The notes beneath the pieces were generated by a model. The model ran no database searches. It saw only the letters and a list, made by a program, of their open reading frames with translations, and was not told where the DNA came from. From Odontesthes bonariensis (taxonomy: Eukaryota > Chordata > Actinopteri > Atheriniformes > Atherinopsidae), in the NCBI RefSeq assembly GCF_027942865.1, contig NC_134510.1, forward strand, positions 20,515,209 through 20,579,208: a DNA stretch of 64,000 nt. Reading direction: 5' to 3'. This document shows positions 22,901 to 33,977 of this stretch, one piece after another. Position 1 is the first letter of the stretch. Each line of letters starts with the position of its first letter. The translations under genes were made by a program, and so were the position numbers.

Positions 22901-25900
22901 CAGCTCATAAATACTGCACCTGCTCAGGACACCGTGCAGCTGAACTATCATGAATTATTTTTGTAAAACGAACTGGCTCAAGCTTGTCAGGTATGAATAT
23001 TTTCTGTTGTATTCAACCTTTTAAGTTTTTTTGCAGTACCGAACAAGAAATTGGAATATCACGACTTGGAATAATAAAGAAAATAATTCATTTCAGCCTC
23101 CATGGAAGAGCAGTGATGTGTGCCGTCTTCTGTTTTGTCTGGCCACAGCCTTTCTTTTTACGCTTGTGTTATGTCAGGTAATGGCTGCGGACACACGCTG
23201 CTGGGAGCAGAGTCTGGCACTCTAGCGTCTCAGAACTACCCAGGCACCTACCCCAGTGACGCCTGGTGCAAGTGGAGGATTCGTGTGCCTGAGGGGCGGA
23301 CGCTGCGGCTGCTGTTCGGAGACTTCGACATTGAGAGCAGTCCGGGCTGCAGCAATGGTTCAGTTGTTATCACGGACAAGAGCGGAGAACCCAGCATGGG
23401 TGAGAAGTGAAAGCTCTTAAATACTCGCTAATGGGCTTTTTACATTCTACACCACTGCGGAAGTTCTCCCCGCCATGATCGTACACACAGGCCACGCCAT
23501 TCAACTGACGCACCTTTTTTGCTAGAGACACACGTATGTTTTGCAACCACCTGTATCAAGTTGTGTCTTGAGGGCATAGCTATTTGACAGCAAACCGAAA
23601 TGAGGGTTGAGAGATTTAGGGGAAATAGATATTCTGACAGGCTGCTGTTGGATATATTAATGGCCTCCAGAGAACCTCGTGATTTTCTTTTTTCTTTTTT
23701 ACTGTCATCTCAGGTTCAGCATAGGTTCTCATCATTATAGAGTCAAGTGTTAGTGGGAGGATTGTGACGTAAACGGCACACAGTACAATTAGAAAGCTCA
23801 AGGAATTTAGTGCAGATGTGAGAGAGATGTCTGTGGCCTCTTCCTAACATGTGGAAATCGGGGGTGGGGGTCACCACCTTGCCAAAGTCTCGAAGATGAC
23901 CCGACCTGTGGAGCTGAACTGAGAGTGAACTGTTTTATATGGTTAGAAACAACCTGGAAACCGAGGTGCAGGTTTGTGCAGATTAAAAGTTTCACTGTCT
24001 ACAGTCCAGCTGGCTTTGTGTCGCTTAGAAAGAGGCCGCTGGTCTAAAACGGACATCTTTAGATTGATCCGAAGCTCTTAGCTGTAAGTTTAATGTCTCC
24101 ATGATGATGGAGACTGTAACAACTGTTGACCGTGGCGGTGGTAGCATCACGCTGTGGGACTTTTTCCACTGCCAGTCAGCTAGAAAGTTGAAACTTTCAC
24201 ACAGTTGGGTGTTCCAACAAGGCACTGACTCCAAACATACGTCAAAGTGGGCTTGGGGTATGGATTAAATTAGGCCGATGGAAAGGCTTTCCCAAAGTCT
24301 TTTTAAGAAGATGTTCATCAGTGCTATTAAGTCAGGTCTGTGCCAGGAAAGCAAAATATTTACTTTCACTTAACAATTCAGCCAAAAAACAATGGTCAAA
24401 TATCCAGCCAGATTCTCCCAGAAGCTCGTTAATGTCCACAGAAACATGTTTGGTCAAGTTCCAACTTGTTAAGGAACATACAACAGGCACGAGGCGTGTT
24501 GCTTTTAAAGTTCCGACCCTTTTCTTCTGGGAAATTGTGCAATTATCCATTTCAAAGACATCATTGTGGCCCAATACTGCCACGGCATCTCTGTCTGTGA
24601 TGAGTAAGTCAGCTGTGCATGTGCATTCCCAGGTCCGGTGTGTGGCAAGCTTGATGCAGCACAGAAGAATGTGACACTTAAAAGCAACGAAGTGACGGTA
24701 GCATTCAAGTCAGGCCCACATCGCTCTGGACGAGGTTTTCTACTCTCATACACAACAGACCAGTATCCAGGTAAGCCTGCGTTTGCTCGACTGTGGTTTC
24801 AGTCACGCTGATAAACTGGTAACCGGTTCAGTATTGTTACTTGGAATCCTGAGCACATGGCTTACACATGGCCAACTTTTATGAATGCCTTACTAATGAA
24901 CTGTGTGTGCGCACGCTCTTATTTTATAGGTTTAAGTTGGTGTAATTTGAAGCTGTTTTCTCGTGCATGGGGGGCTTGTGCGTTGAGGTCTGTGCGTGCA
25001 TGAGTCACCGCTTATTGGCATTCATCCTCCGTCGCCATCTTTGCTCTGGTATGTTTGCTCAGAAAACAAGAGTCGGACTCCCTCTCGCAGACTGAATGGA
25101 GCGAGGCCTCGGGCTTCAGTCTGTCATTTGTACAGTCTTCACCAGCCCCGTTAACCACTGCAAGCCCGCAACTGCCTTTTAATCCCACTGATTTAGCTGT
25201 TAACTCTCCAGCCGCGCCACAGCAAATTCTGCCTTCCTTTTTTTCAGTTTTTTTGTAGATTGGGTTCATCGCAAAAAGGCGCAACAAGTTAAAGCTCTTA
25301 ACTCTCCTTTTCTCTGGATGAAGTAATCTAAACTGTAAAGCGCGTATCATAGCTTCCTGTTTTTCAGTGAGTTGTTTGTAAAAAAAAAAATCGTCAGCGT
25401 CTGGAGTGGTGCGCACACACAGACCACTGTCTCCTAACTGTCATCGCACGAGGACCATTCACTGTCCTCGTGAACTGTGACTAAAGGACAGTAACAAAGG
25501 GTGCAGTCACATCAACGGTGATGGCCAGCGTTGCCTTAATACAGCGCGCTTAGAGCATGCCAGAGCGTCTGTGATTGTGTGATTGAGCGAATGGAGGGGA
25601 GGGATTATTACGCAAGCCTGAAACACAGGGTCCCATACTGTTCAAGTACCAACTACACTTTTCAAGAAGGTGCAGATTAATTCTGGCATCTGCTCTGCTC
25701 TGTTTTTTTTGTTTTTTTTTCAGATCTCATCTCTTGTTTACGAAGAGGATCTCATTTCAACTCGCAGCAGTTGAGGTAAGCAGTTGGCGAGTCACGTCTC
25801 CGACAGCGGAGTCGGTTTCACTGGGTTGAATAACGTGTCATTCTGCTGCTCCTCAGCGTGTACTGCCCTGCTGGATGCAAGGACGTCAGCGGGGACGTTT

Positions 25901-28900
25901 GGGGGAACTCTGAGCAGGGTTACAGAGACGTAAGCACGCGACATTTCACTTGGTCGCATCGCTGCGTTCGAATTTTTTGTGATTAAAAGAGAAACGTCTG
26001 ACGGTGATCCATCCTCTCCCCTCTGCCACAGACCTCAGTCCTGTGCAAGTCTGCGGTCCACGCTGGAGCCGCTTCCGATGGCGCGGGAGGTCGCATCGCC
26101 GTGCACCGAGGGAGGAGTCTTACACTCTATGAATCCACCTTTGCCAACGGGATCCTCTCTAAGATGTGTGTTGGTTTGGTGTTGTATTCCAGATGACAGA
26201 TCACAGTAATGTCTGTCAGGGGCCAGTCTGACCATGCATTGCTGCTCTTTTGACAGGGGATCATTATCGGAGAAGAAGCTGCTTTTCAGCCAAGGTATGA
26301 GGCAGCCATGACATTTCTAATTGCACGTTGCAAATTTTCCCCGCAGATATACGGGGGTTTTCTACATTTCTTTTTTTTTTTTAGCCAGTTTGCCGCAGGC
26401 GGAGCGGCTAAGAGAGCGAGGCAAGCTGCATCATTTTCTTTTTTTTTAAATGCTAAACACGAACATTTTCTGCCGTCACGACAGCCGCAAGTTCCTCTCA
26501 ACTTGGCATGAAAAAGCAGCATCTTGATATACACAATTTCAAGTGGCCAACGTTGCTGTGTGTCTTGAAAAAGAAAGTTACATAATGGGATGCTTCCATC
26601 TGTCGATTCCTTCCTCTCGTCCCTGAACAGAATGCAACAACATCCTGACCGTCTCTGGTCTGAATGCCTCATCTTTCTGGGACAAAAACAGTCCAGAGCA
26701 CAGACTGTTCTCGTCCTCCAGAAACATGGAGTCCGGCCATGACTTCCTACACTGGGCGGCAGACAGTAGTGATCCAAACCCGTGGGTGGAGATGGAGCTG
26801 GTTGATAGAAGCACCGTCACAGGTCTGGAAAATATATCTATTTTATTTATTTATTTTTTAAATAATAAATAAACTTGCTTAAGGGATAGCTTTGGTGATA
26901 TTTTCTATTTAGTGTAAAGTAAAGGGCGGATTATACTTCTGCGTCTATCGTCTTGACGTGTTGCTTTGCTCTGGTCGCGAACCACTTTTCATGTTATGGT
27001 TCTGCAACCTCGGTCTGGAATTTCTCGGGACGCACAGCAGTTTCCCCTCGCGAGAATTTCGGTGGGCGGTGACGAGAACTTCGGCGGCGCTGGCGGAAGT
27101 GTTTGTTTTTACAAAAAAGAAAAAGTGTATGCAAGATATGGATTTGGAGTTGCTCGACATCGAAGAAGAACAGCTTTTTTTTTGGAGTTGGCGAAAATGC
27201 AAAGGTGGAAGCCACACAGACAACCGGAAAGGCACACCGAGGACCAATCACAGCCGCTTTTGTCTGCGCACTTCCGTTGGTGGTCTGCGTCCGTCCGACG
27301 TGTAGTCAGGATTTTTCTGAGGTGCACGACGACGCGCGCAGAGCCTCTGCGTGGGGGAGTGGTCAAGATTTTGACGCTCGCAGAGGCTCTGCGTCCGAGC
27401 GTCAGAGGCTTTGCGCCTGAAGCATAAATCAGGCTTAACACATTGTTCTCTTTTCTCAGGAATAGTAACAACGGGATCGGATGAGAACTACATCCAATCC
27501 TACAGTCTCCATTTCAGCAAGGACAAAAAGACCTGGAAGCCGTACCGAGGCGCTCTGAGCAAGGAACAAAAGGTTGGTGGTGAGCTGCACATCGCGAGGC
27601 TCGTTTCAGACAAAAGGACGTCGGAGTTCTCTGCGAGGAGAATAACTCGGCTCTCTCTGGCACCCAGGTGTTTCAGGCCTACACCGACGGCCACCTCAAA
27701 GTGCTCAACAGCCTGTTTCCTGCTGCGGTGGCTCGATTCGTTCGCCTGCAGCCGCTGAGCTGGCACGGCAGAGCTTCGGCTCAGGTCCGAGTTGTGGGCT
27801 GTCCGGCTGCAAAAGCCACACCGAGGTCGCGGGCACCCGGAGGTGAGTAAAGCGCCTCCGTTCACTCGGTCAAAATTAGCAACCGCCCGCTCCAGGGCCC
27901 TCATTTATCATTAGTGCGTAGAATCCCTTCTAAATCCTGTCGTATGAGTGAAATTTAGAATGTGCCCAAGTACAAAAAAATCGGCATTCATCAAACGTTC
28001 TTACACAGGTCGTACGCACACAGGTAGGTAATCTGCAATGATAAATACCACACCTGCCAATTCACCTTGCGCGGGCACGATCAGACTAATTTGCATCATG
28101 GAACGCCCCCAATTAACCATATATGGCACCAACATTCCCTTTAAAAGCCACCGGAACTTGCTTGTTTGCTTGCTTGCGCTTGACATTTCTTTTCTCATGT
28201 GTCTATGCATGAAATATCTTTTAACTTATTTAGACTGTTGCCTGTTTTTAAATTCATTTAAATGATTTTATTTGTTTCTCTTTATATTCTTTTACGTATT
28301 TTTAATGCTTCTTGCACTCCCTGCTGCAATGCTTTTATTTTATGTAAAGCACTTTGAACTGTTTTGTACATGAAATGTGCTATACAAATCAATTTGATTT
28401 GATTTGATTGACTCAGAGCGCGGATCTCGAAAACACATGAGAAGCAATACAGAATCATACGCGGCGGACAGCACAGCTTTATGCCAATTACGCACACAGG
28501 CTCCACACCTCCACACACGCATCGCGTCTGCAATCATAACTCACCCCCCCCCTGGCCATCGGGCAACGACATTGAGAAGCAGCATATCACTGTCGCATAT
28601 AAGCTGTACATTAATGGAGTGCTTCCCCTTCCTATTCACGAAGTTGTATTGGTGCTGTGATGGTGCTTTTAGTGCGACGTCAGTGCAGTCTATTGCTCCT
28701 ATGACGTTGGGGAACTGCGCGATACCATAAAACCCTCGCTTAATGTCTGCCTGGCGTGGACCCCCATAAGGGAATCGAATGTAAGTCGGTGCCAAAGAAA
28801 TAATCGCATCCAACACTGTGGGCAGAATTCGGCTCATGGACGCCTGAGAAATGCCGCATCGATCTCCTACCTCGCGCTGAAACGTACCTGTAGCCAAAAA

Positions 28901-30516
28901 GCCCAGAGTGGACAGCACCTGTGTATGCACAGGTATGGCTTGCGTGCGCTTAGTTTCGCGCTCGAGAAATGGCCCCAATTCACGGCAGAGGTCGAGCAAT
29001 ATATGTTTTGGAAATCTGAACCTGCTTACAAGCCACTCACTACTTTCTGCCAATAAATCTGCACGCTCCCTAAACACGCGCTCCCTCCGTAGCGCACGGT
29101 TTTCCAGATCCTCAAGCAATGCAAGATGGGCCATGTTGCGTTCTGAATGGCATGTCCTACGTGTGCCTTTTATACCCATATCAATTAAACTAGGCTGATT
29201 ATTGTCAGGTCTTCTGGTGAAACAATTATTGTTACACTCTGAATGAAATGCAATGAACGCCAGGTAGGTCTAATGCACCGTGCTTTGGAATTGCATAGGC
29301 TACACGGACCCAAATGCCGTCAGACATACTGTAATGCAACAACTGAATGAACATTGTAATATTCCCCTGTGCAGCGATCAACACCATTTGCAGTTTCGTA
29401 ATTCTACCACTAGGCAATGTGCGTAAGCATGGTCAAAGCTGTGCGTAGATTTAGGCACATTTCAAAGTTCAAGTACATGTTCATAAATCCCACACTTTGC
29501 TCAGGAATGATCGCACGGACGCTTTACGCACAGATCTGTTCCTAAGAACGCTTGATAAATGAGGGCCCTGGTGTCAAGATTTTCCTCTCCTCCTGCTTTT
29601 CCTGACAGAATCCCCGTCCATCAAAGTGAACATGGACATCTCACGCCCGAGCCCCTCTCCCACCCCCACCGAGGGCTCAGTGTTGGTGGAGACGACATTA
29701 AGTATGCGCTTTTATCTCCATCTGATTGGCTGATGTGACATTTCTCTACCAGCATTTGGGGATGTGTACAGGTTATATCAGTAAGAGCAATGTATTGTGT
29801 GTTGAGTGCATCATCTCTGTGAACTGCACATCTTCTTTAATTGTTCAGTCACTGAGACGTTTGAACTCCTGCAGGCTCCAGTCAGCCAGTGATAGTGGCA
29901 GTGGGAGTGGTCCTGGGGCTTCTAATGTGCGGGAGTTGTTTGTTAGCTGGAATCTGGTGGAAACGAAGGTACTGTACATCGACACATCGGTTGGAATGTT
30001 CTTTATTTGCCACTTCAAAGAATCATTGAACTTTGTGAATCGATGCTTGTCATAACTCCCCAAATACGAATAGACTCTCTTTAAAATGTCAAAGGGTTAT
30101 GCAAATCATCTTGTTTGGGTTCGATTGTGTAAATGAACAGAAAGTCTCATTAAAACAGGCTGACTGCTTTCCATTCAGTGAGTCGGCTAATCGCACCCAG
30201 AAGCCGCATTTCACATGGAAAATACCCTCACTGTGTGCTTTAATCTCCTCTGTATAGGAAAAAAGAGTCACAAATGAAGTACTCCATACCCACAGGTAAG
30301 ACGAGCCATGCAGGGTTTTTTTTAGGCACTTTCGTCATCCGTTGTTGCAAACTCTTGACTTTGACTCGTCTTTGTGTCGAGCAGATTGTCAGAGTTTTAA
30401 GGCCAAGTGTCCACAGTCAGAGCTCATCTCTTACCCGCTGGAGCGAAACGTCCACGATGCTCTACCGAGCCCCCCTCTCAACGGTGAGATGTGATGCATA
30501 TTTTATGTTGTTTGTT

Positions 30517-30590
<74 letters not shown>

Positions 30591-32719
30591 CTGCATTTCT
30601 GCTTCCCCCATCTGTTCAGCCTGCTCAGTCCTCGGCTTCAGTGGTCGGTTTGTGCAGCTCATGCCAGCTCTGACAGGCAAACAGCTCTCTGCGGGCTGTC
30701 CATTCTTTCCCCTGGCTCAGCCTATCACCCAGTCACAGTACAAACATTCCTTTCTTTGCTCCGCAGAGCCCCTCTGAAAGAGACTCTTTAATTGGAGCTC
30801 GATAAAGGCCTCATAGCCCCCCCACAACCACCCACCCACCCACCCAAGCGGTCCCATCTCTGCGTCCCAAATCCCCTCCCCCAGCAGGGGCAGCCCTTCC
30901 CTCAGACGTCCAGTGATAAACAAGGCAGAGGGGTTGATGCTAAGACAATCGAAGCTCCCGCAGAAGCCCGTCTAAGTAAAATGGCTGTGCTGGCTCTTGA
31001 GTTAGGTCGAAGCCTCCCACGCCCCCGCCTCTGGATGAAAGTGCTACTTTCTCAGCCTCGTTGCCTTATTGGTAGAAAAGCATTTGCCTTTAGAAAAGCT
31101 TTTTTTTTTCCATTGCCATTTATAGACTTTTGATCTGGATCCACCAACATGTTTAAGGCTCATAAAGTAGTTTGGATGCCGATGGCTCAAACAGATTCAA
31201 CTCTAGACACGCCTCACATCTCTAACTTGGATCATTTCACTGTGTGTTTTCTTTATTTTAACTGTTTGAACTTTGTAGAAAGAAAAAAAAACAGGACAGT
31301 TTGTTTGGACTCGCAGGCAGCCGGGTTGCCAGTTGATGTCCAGAGAGGACAAATTCACCGATTAACCCTGTCAGCGACCACGGGCTCCTCTGAGCAACTG
31401 CCGAGGATCTAGAATTAAGTTAGTAGCCAACTGCAAATCGGAGGCAGGCTATGTAACGATTGCAAAAGCTCTTTCAGCTTGTAGTTTGATCAGTTAAAAA
31501 TATCATAAGGAAGCATCAGTCTCCGTTTGGAAACTGTCAAAGTTAAGGAGAGATCTGTGGGAGCAAAGTGTTGGGATGAAGCAGCAGGTCTACAGGTGAG
31601 AAAGGAAAAGCATAACCTCCGTACGGGTGCCGAGGAGCTTCAGTCGGTGGAGGAGGGGAGGCGCACAGGTCCACTGCACATCAACAGTTATCTGCTGAAG
31701 GAAATTGCTGAAGGCAGCTATTGATGAAAAGGAATAATTCTGAGTTGGAAATATTTCAGTTTGTGTATCAGCGCATTGATTTAAAAAAACACAGCGAATA
31801 GAGGCCAGACTCGGTTCCATTAAAAACAGCAGCAAGTTCTGGATGCAGCCAAACAAACTGAGAGAAATCTGGTTTCTATGTTGGTTCGATGTTGGGCTCA
31901 CATCTATTTGTTTATTTTTTTGTTGCTCACCCAAGGCCACACAAACCAGCCCCGTTTAACTGCCCAAATTCAATTTTTAGGCGACGTTGACTGATTAAAA
32001 CCTTGGTTTACAGAGAAAACTGGAACACTGAAAGCATTGTGTTGAGAGGCATAAAAGATTGAATTAGAACTGCACATATTCCGATGGTCTTTTATATTGA
32101 ATAGCATTAAATAATTGATTGCATTTGACAAGTCTAGCTAATTGCATCCAGTATAGATTATGCCGTTGCTCGAGCAGAAACCAATAACCCCCGTTTGTGA
32201 ATTATCGCCTCGTTTGAAGTAACAGATAGTGTCTCGTGTGAACGGATCGCTTTTTTTTTTTTCTCTCTCTCTCCAGATTACGCCGCGCCTGCTCTTACAG
32301 CAGTCGGACAGAGGGTCGGTTCAACGTTTAGACCTTCTTCAGACGAGGACTACACCACCCCCTTCCCTTGCGTCCATTACGACACTCCTGGCAACCTTCC
32401 AGAATACGCCGAGCCGCTTCCTCCAGAGCCAGAGTACGCCACCCCTTTCAGTGAGCTGCCCTCCGAGCCCAGCCTGCCAACTCTGACCGGGATGCTTCAC
32501 GGCAGTACACACGGACCTCCCGTTCCGGCGCCATGCATAGGCGTCAGGATGACACCGCACCACAGTCAGTATGACTGCCCCTCACACAGGATGCTGTCCA
32601 ATGGCTACTGCACTCCAGCTGTGCACGCCACTGGCCCGCGGCCGGTCAGCGTGGTCTACGCAGAACCCAAGCCGAGTGACTCTTTACTACGGAAGTACAC
32701 ATATGAAGAGGCGTCGTGA
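19979..32719 (+). CDS. dcbld1: DCBLD1-like neuropilin-related receptor (CUB-LCCL-discoidin), 15 coding exons, complete
   Basis: Exons: 19979-20081, 23178-23399, 24633-24770, 25724-25775, 25857-25929, 26032-26165, 26257-26294, 26631-26822, 27460-27572, 27668-27842, 29609-29701, 29875-29968, 30258-30295, 30385-30483 and 32277-32719. All phases agree, giving 668 aa. Order: signal peptide (1-32); CUB (about 36-154, [20 protein letters not shown]); LCCL (about 155-253, [29 protein letters not shown]); F5/8 discoidin (about 258-410); Ser/Pro linker; one transmembrane helix (about 450-472, [21 protein letters not shown]) followed by KRRKK. The cytoplasmic tail has repeated YxxP sites (YAAP, YTTP, YDTP, YAEP, YATP). 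In mammalian DCBLD1/2 such sites are phosphorylated and bind CRKL SH2. The LCCL region and PPEPEYATP favour DCBLD1 over DCBLD2. The locus is not the mammalian DCBLD1 neighbourhood, so a fish-specific paralogue is possible. Confidence 0.93.
22021..22723 (+). mobile_element. PIF/Harbinger-type non-autonomous element in dcbld1 intron 1
   Basis: The ends AGCCTGATTCTTCCTCGGCG and, at the right, the complement of AGCCTGATTCTTACCTGGCG form imperfect terminal inverted repeats. They are flanked by a TTA duplication (22018-22020 and 22724-22726), the usual Harbinger target. An internal frame up to 22476 has [15 protein letters not shown], like the start of HARBI1-type transposases, with no DDE domain. 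Confidence 0.8.
24115..24590 (+). mobile_element. Degenerate Tc1-like transposase relic in dcbld1 intron 2
   Basis: Translated fragments match the C-terminal half of Tc1-family transposases: [11 protein letters not shown], then [12 protein letters not shown] (family FQQDNDPKHTAK), then [14 protein letters not shown] and [11 protein letters not shown]. Stops and frame changes separate them, so it is not coding. The ends were not found. Confidence 0.75.
26923..27435. mobile_element. PIF/Harbinger-like MITE in dcbld1 intron 8
   Basis: TAA duplications (26920-26922 and 27436-27438) flank 513 bp. The ends are imperfect inverted repeats (AGGGCGGATTATACTTCTGC against AGCCTGATTTATGCTTCAGG), related to the ends of the element at 22021-22723. 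The interior is CpG-rich and holds open frames on both strands, including [14 protein letters not shown]. These are weak and probably remnants of a Harbinger N-terminus. Confidence 0.65.
28180..28408 (+). mobile_element. L2/SINE-type 3' tail nested in the Harbinger element
   Basis: The stretch TGTAAAGCACTTTGAACTG, then GAAATGTGCTATACAAAT and a (TTGAT)n tail, is the characteristic 3' end shared by teleost L2-type LINEs and their SINEs. The upstream limit is approximate. Confidence 0.7.
28541..29179 (-). pseudogene. HARBI1-like PIF/Harbinger transposase, C-terminally truncated
   Basis: The frame of 212 codons contains the helix-turn-helix-like region ([21 protein letters not shown]) in its N-terminal half. 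It also has the first catalytic Asp in [15 protein letters not shown] and the conserved [15 protein letters not shown] and NVVARWPG. It then stops within WPGGG, where intact relatives continue with the later DDE residues (typically WPGSTHD...). About 130 residues of the catalytic domain are therefore missing. The element around it is consequently non-autonomous. The track start at 29179 is the first ATG of the frame; the native start is unknown. In HARBI1 relatives the transposase acts with a second Myb-like protein, which is absent here. Confidence 0.88.
30520..30588. repeat. Compound (TA)n(TG)n microsatellite
   Basis: About 14 TA units run straight into about 20 TG units in dcbld1 intron 14, 37 bp after an exon end. 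Confidence 0.97.
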
Positions 32720-33376
32720 AAACGGTGAGCTCAGACATGAGGAAGAAACAGCTCCGGTGAACCAAATCGTGTCGAGATCAGAGGAGCATTCGGAGCGATC
32801 TCAAAAGGACGCCAGGCTGGACGGTGCCGTGCACAGTGAGCCGTACCCAGAGATCAGGAATCACTACTCATGGATTATATCAGGGTTCCCCACTCAGAGC
32901 ACAGGATGGTCTGAGGGGCCACGTGGACAAAAGTATTTTCCTTTCAGGAAGTTTGTACAAGTACGTTGTTTTGTTTTGTTTTGTTTTCTTGTGATGCACA
33001 AAGAAGAAGCAGGTTCAGGTGCGTCCGAGAGACTTTTTACTGAAATGTTTAATCACAAGCTGCACTTTCCGAAAAAACACTTAAAAGAAACATATGCATC
33101 AATCTATTTAACGTCTAACAGTGGATTGAATGTTACTTGTCCGCACAAAACATTGTATTGTTTACAATGTAGAATTTCAGCATTTTATATGAAGCACTGT
33201 AAATGGAACACTGTAACAAAGTGGTTGAGAGTATTGATTACACATGACCACTAGGTGGCGCTGCCGAGCTTCAGGCCTCTAACAATAACTGCTGTATGTG
33301 TCATTTCTCATAACCCTCATGTAACATGTATATTAAAAAAAATACCTTTATGTAAAACATTATTTTTTTGGATTGT

Positions 33377-33382
33377 AATAAA
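33377..33382 (+). promoter_or_regulatory. Polyadenylation signal AATAAA of the dcbld1-like gene
   Basis: AATAAA lies 658 bp after the stop codon at 32717-32719, in an AT-rich 3' UTR, with a GT-rich GGTGGTGGTGTC element about 20 bp downstream. Confidence 0.65.
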
Positions 33383-33977
33383 ATAAAATAGAGGCAAATA
33401 TACAAGGTGGTGGTGTCATGGATTATTTTTCTTTCCCCGAAAGCCTTTAGTATGATTTTCAGTATGTGACCCAGTGCTATTCTTTCAACTGTTTGACTTT
33501 TTTGACCATTTGTCTTCAGGGGAGAAAGTTGCCAAATAATTTAAATACACATAGCTTTTATTCCCCCTTATTATCTTACACGGAAAGTCTATAGATAGAT
33601 CAGTTTTAAAAAAGGCAAACTTGTACTTTTTCCGGTTACAGGACATATTTTGTTATGGGGATCTGAGGTCAGTCCACAATGTTACTGACCGCTTCATTAA
33701 AGTCTGATTTGTTGGGAGGCTTTGACTAGCTTAACACACCTTAAGGAACACACCTTACTGAGTTTCTGTACAGAATCTCCCAGAAATCCACTGCGATGCT
33801 GTGAAACATAAGAAAAGCTTCGTTTCAGTCTCAATAGTAGCTGACAAAGATGCAGAGCTGTATCTAAAATAATGAAGGCTGATGATAAACCGATCATTTT
33901 AGTGTGTAAAAAGGCCACATACTTTGCAGTTTAAATGTTCAGCCCCTTATGTGACCTCCGCATTGATTCACATTCAT

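Larger units (their letters stand above)
27892..29571 (-). mobile_element. PIF/Harbinger element with truncated transposase, in dcbld1 intron 10
   Basis: A perfect 19-bp terminal inverted repeat, CCAGGGCCCTCATTTATCA, lies at 27892-27910 and, inverted, at 29553-29571. Subterminal GTGCGTA and TACGCAC motifs recur at both ends. Inside is a HARBI1-like transposase reading frame (28541-29179, minus) and a nested L2-type tail at about 28180-28408. Because the ends including CCA/TGG are perfectly complementary, I could not fix the 3-bp target duplication. Confidence 0.88.

Noticed and set aside
26958-27471. Several overlapping frames of 100-150 codons on both strands
   Set aside because: They lie in a CpG-rich MITE; frames on both strands reflect base composition.
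19979-32719. Assignment as dcbld2
   Set aside because: The LCCL sequence ([28 protein letters not shown]) and tail PPEPEYATP are closer to DCBLD1 as I know it; a third fish paralogue remains possible.
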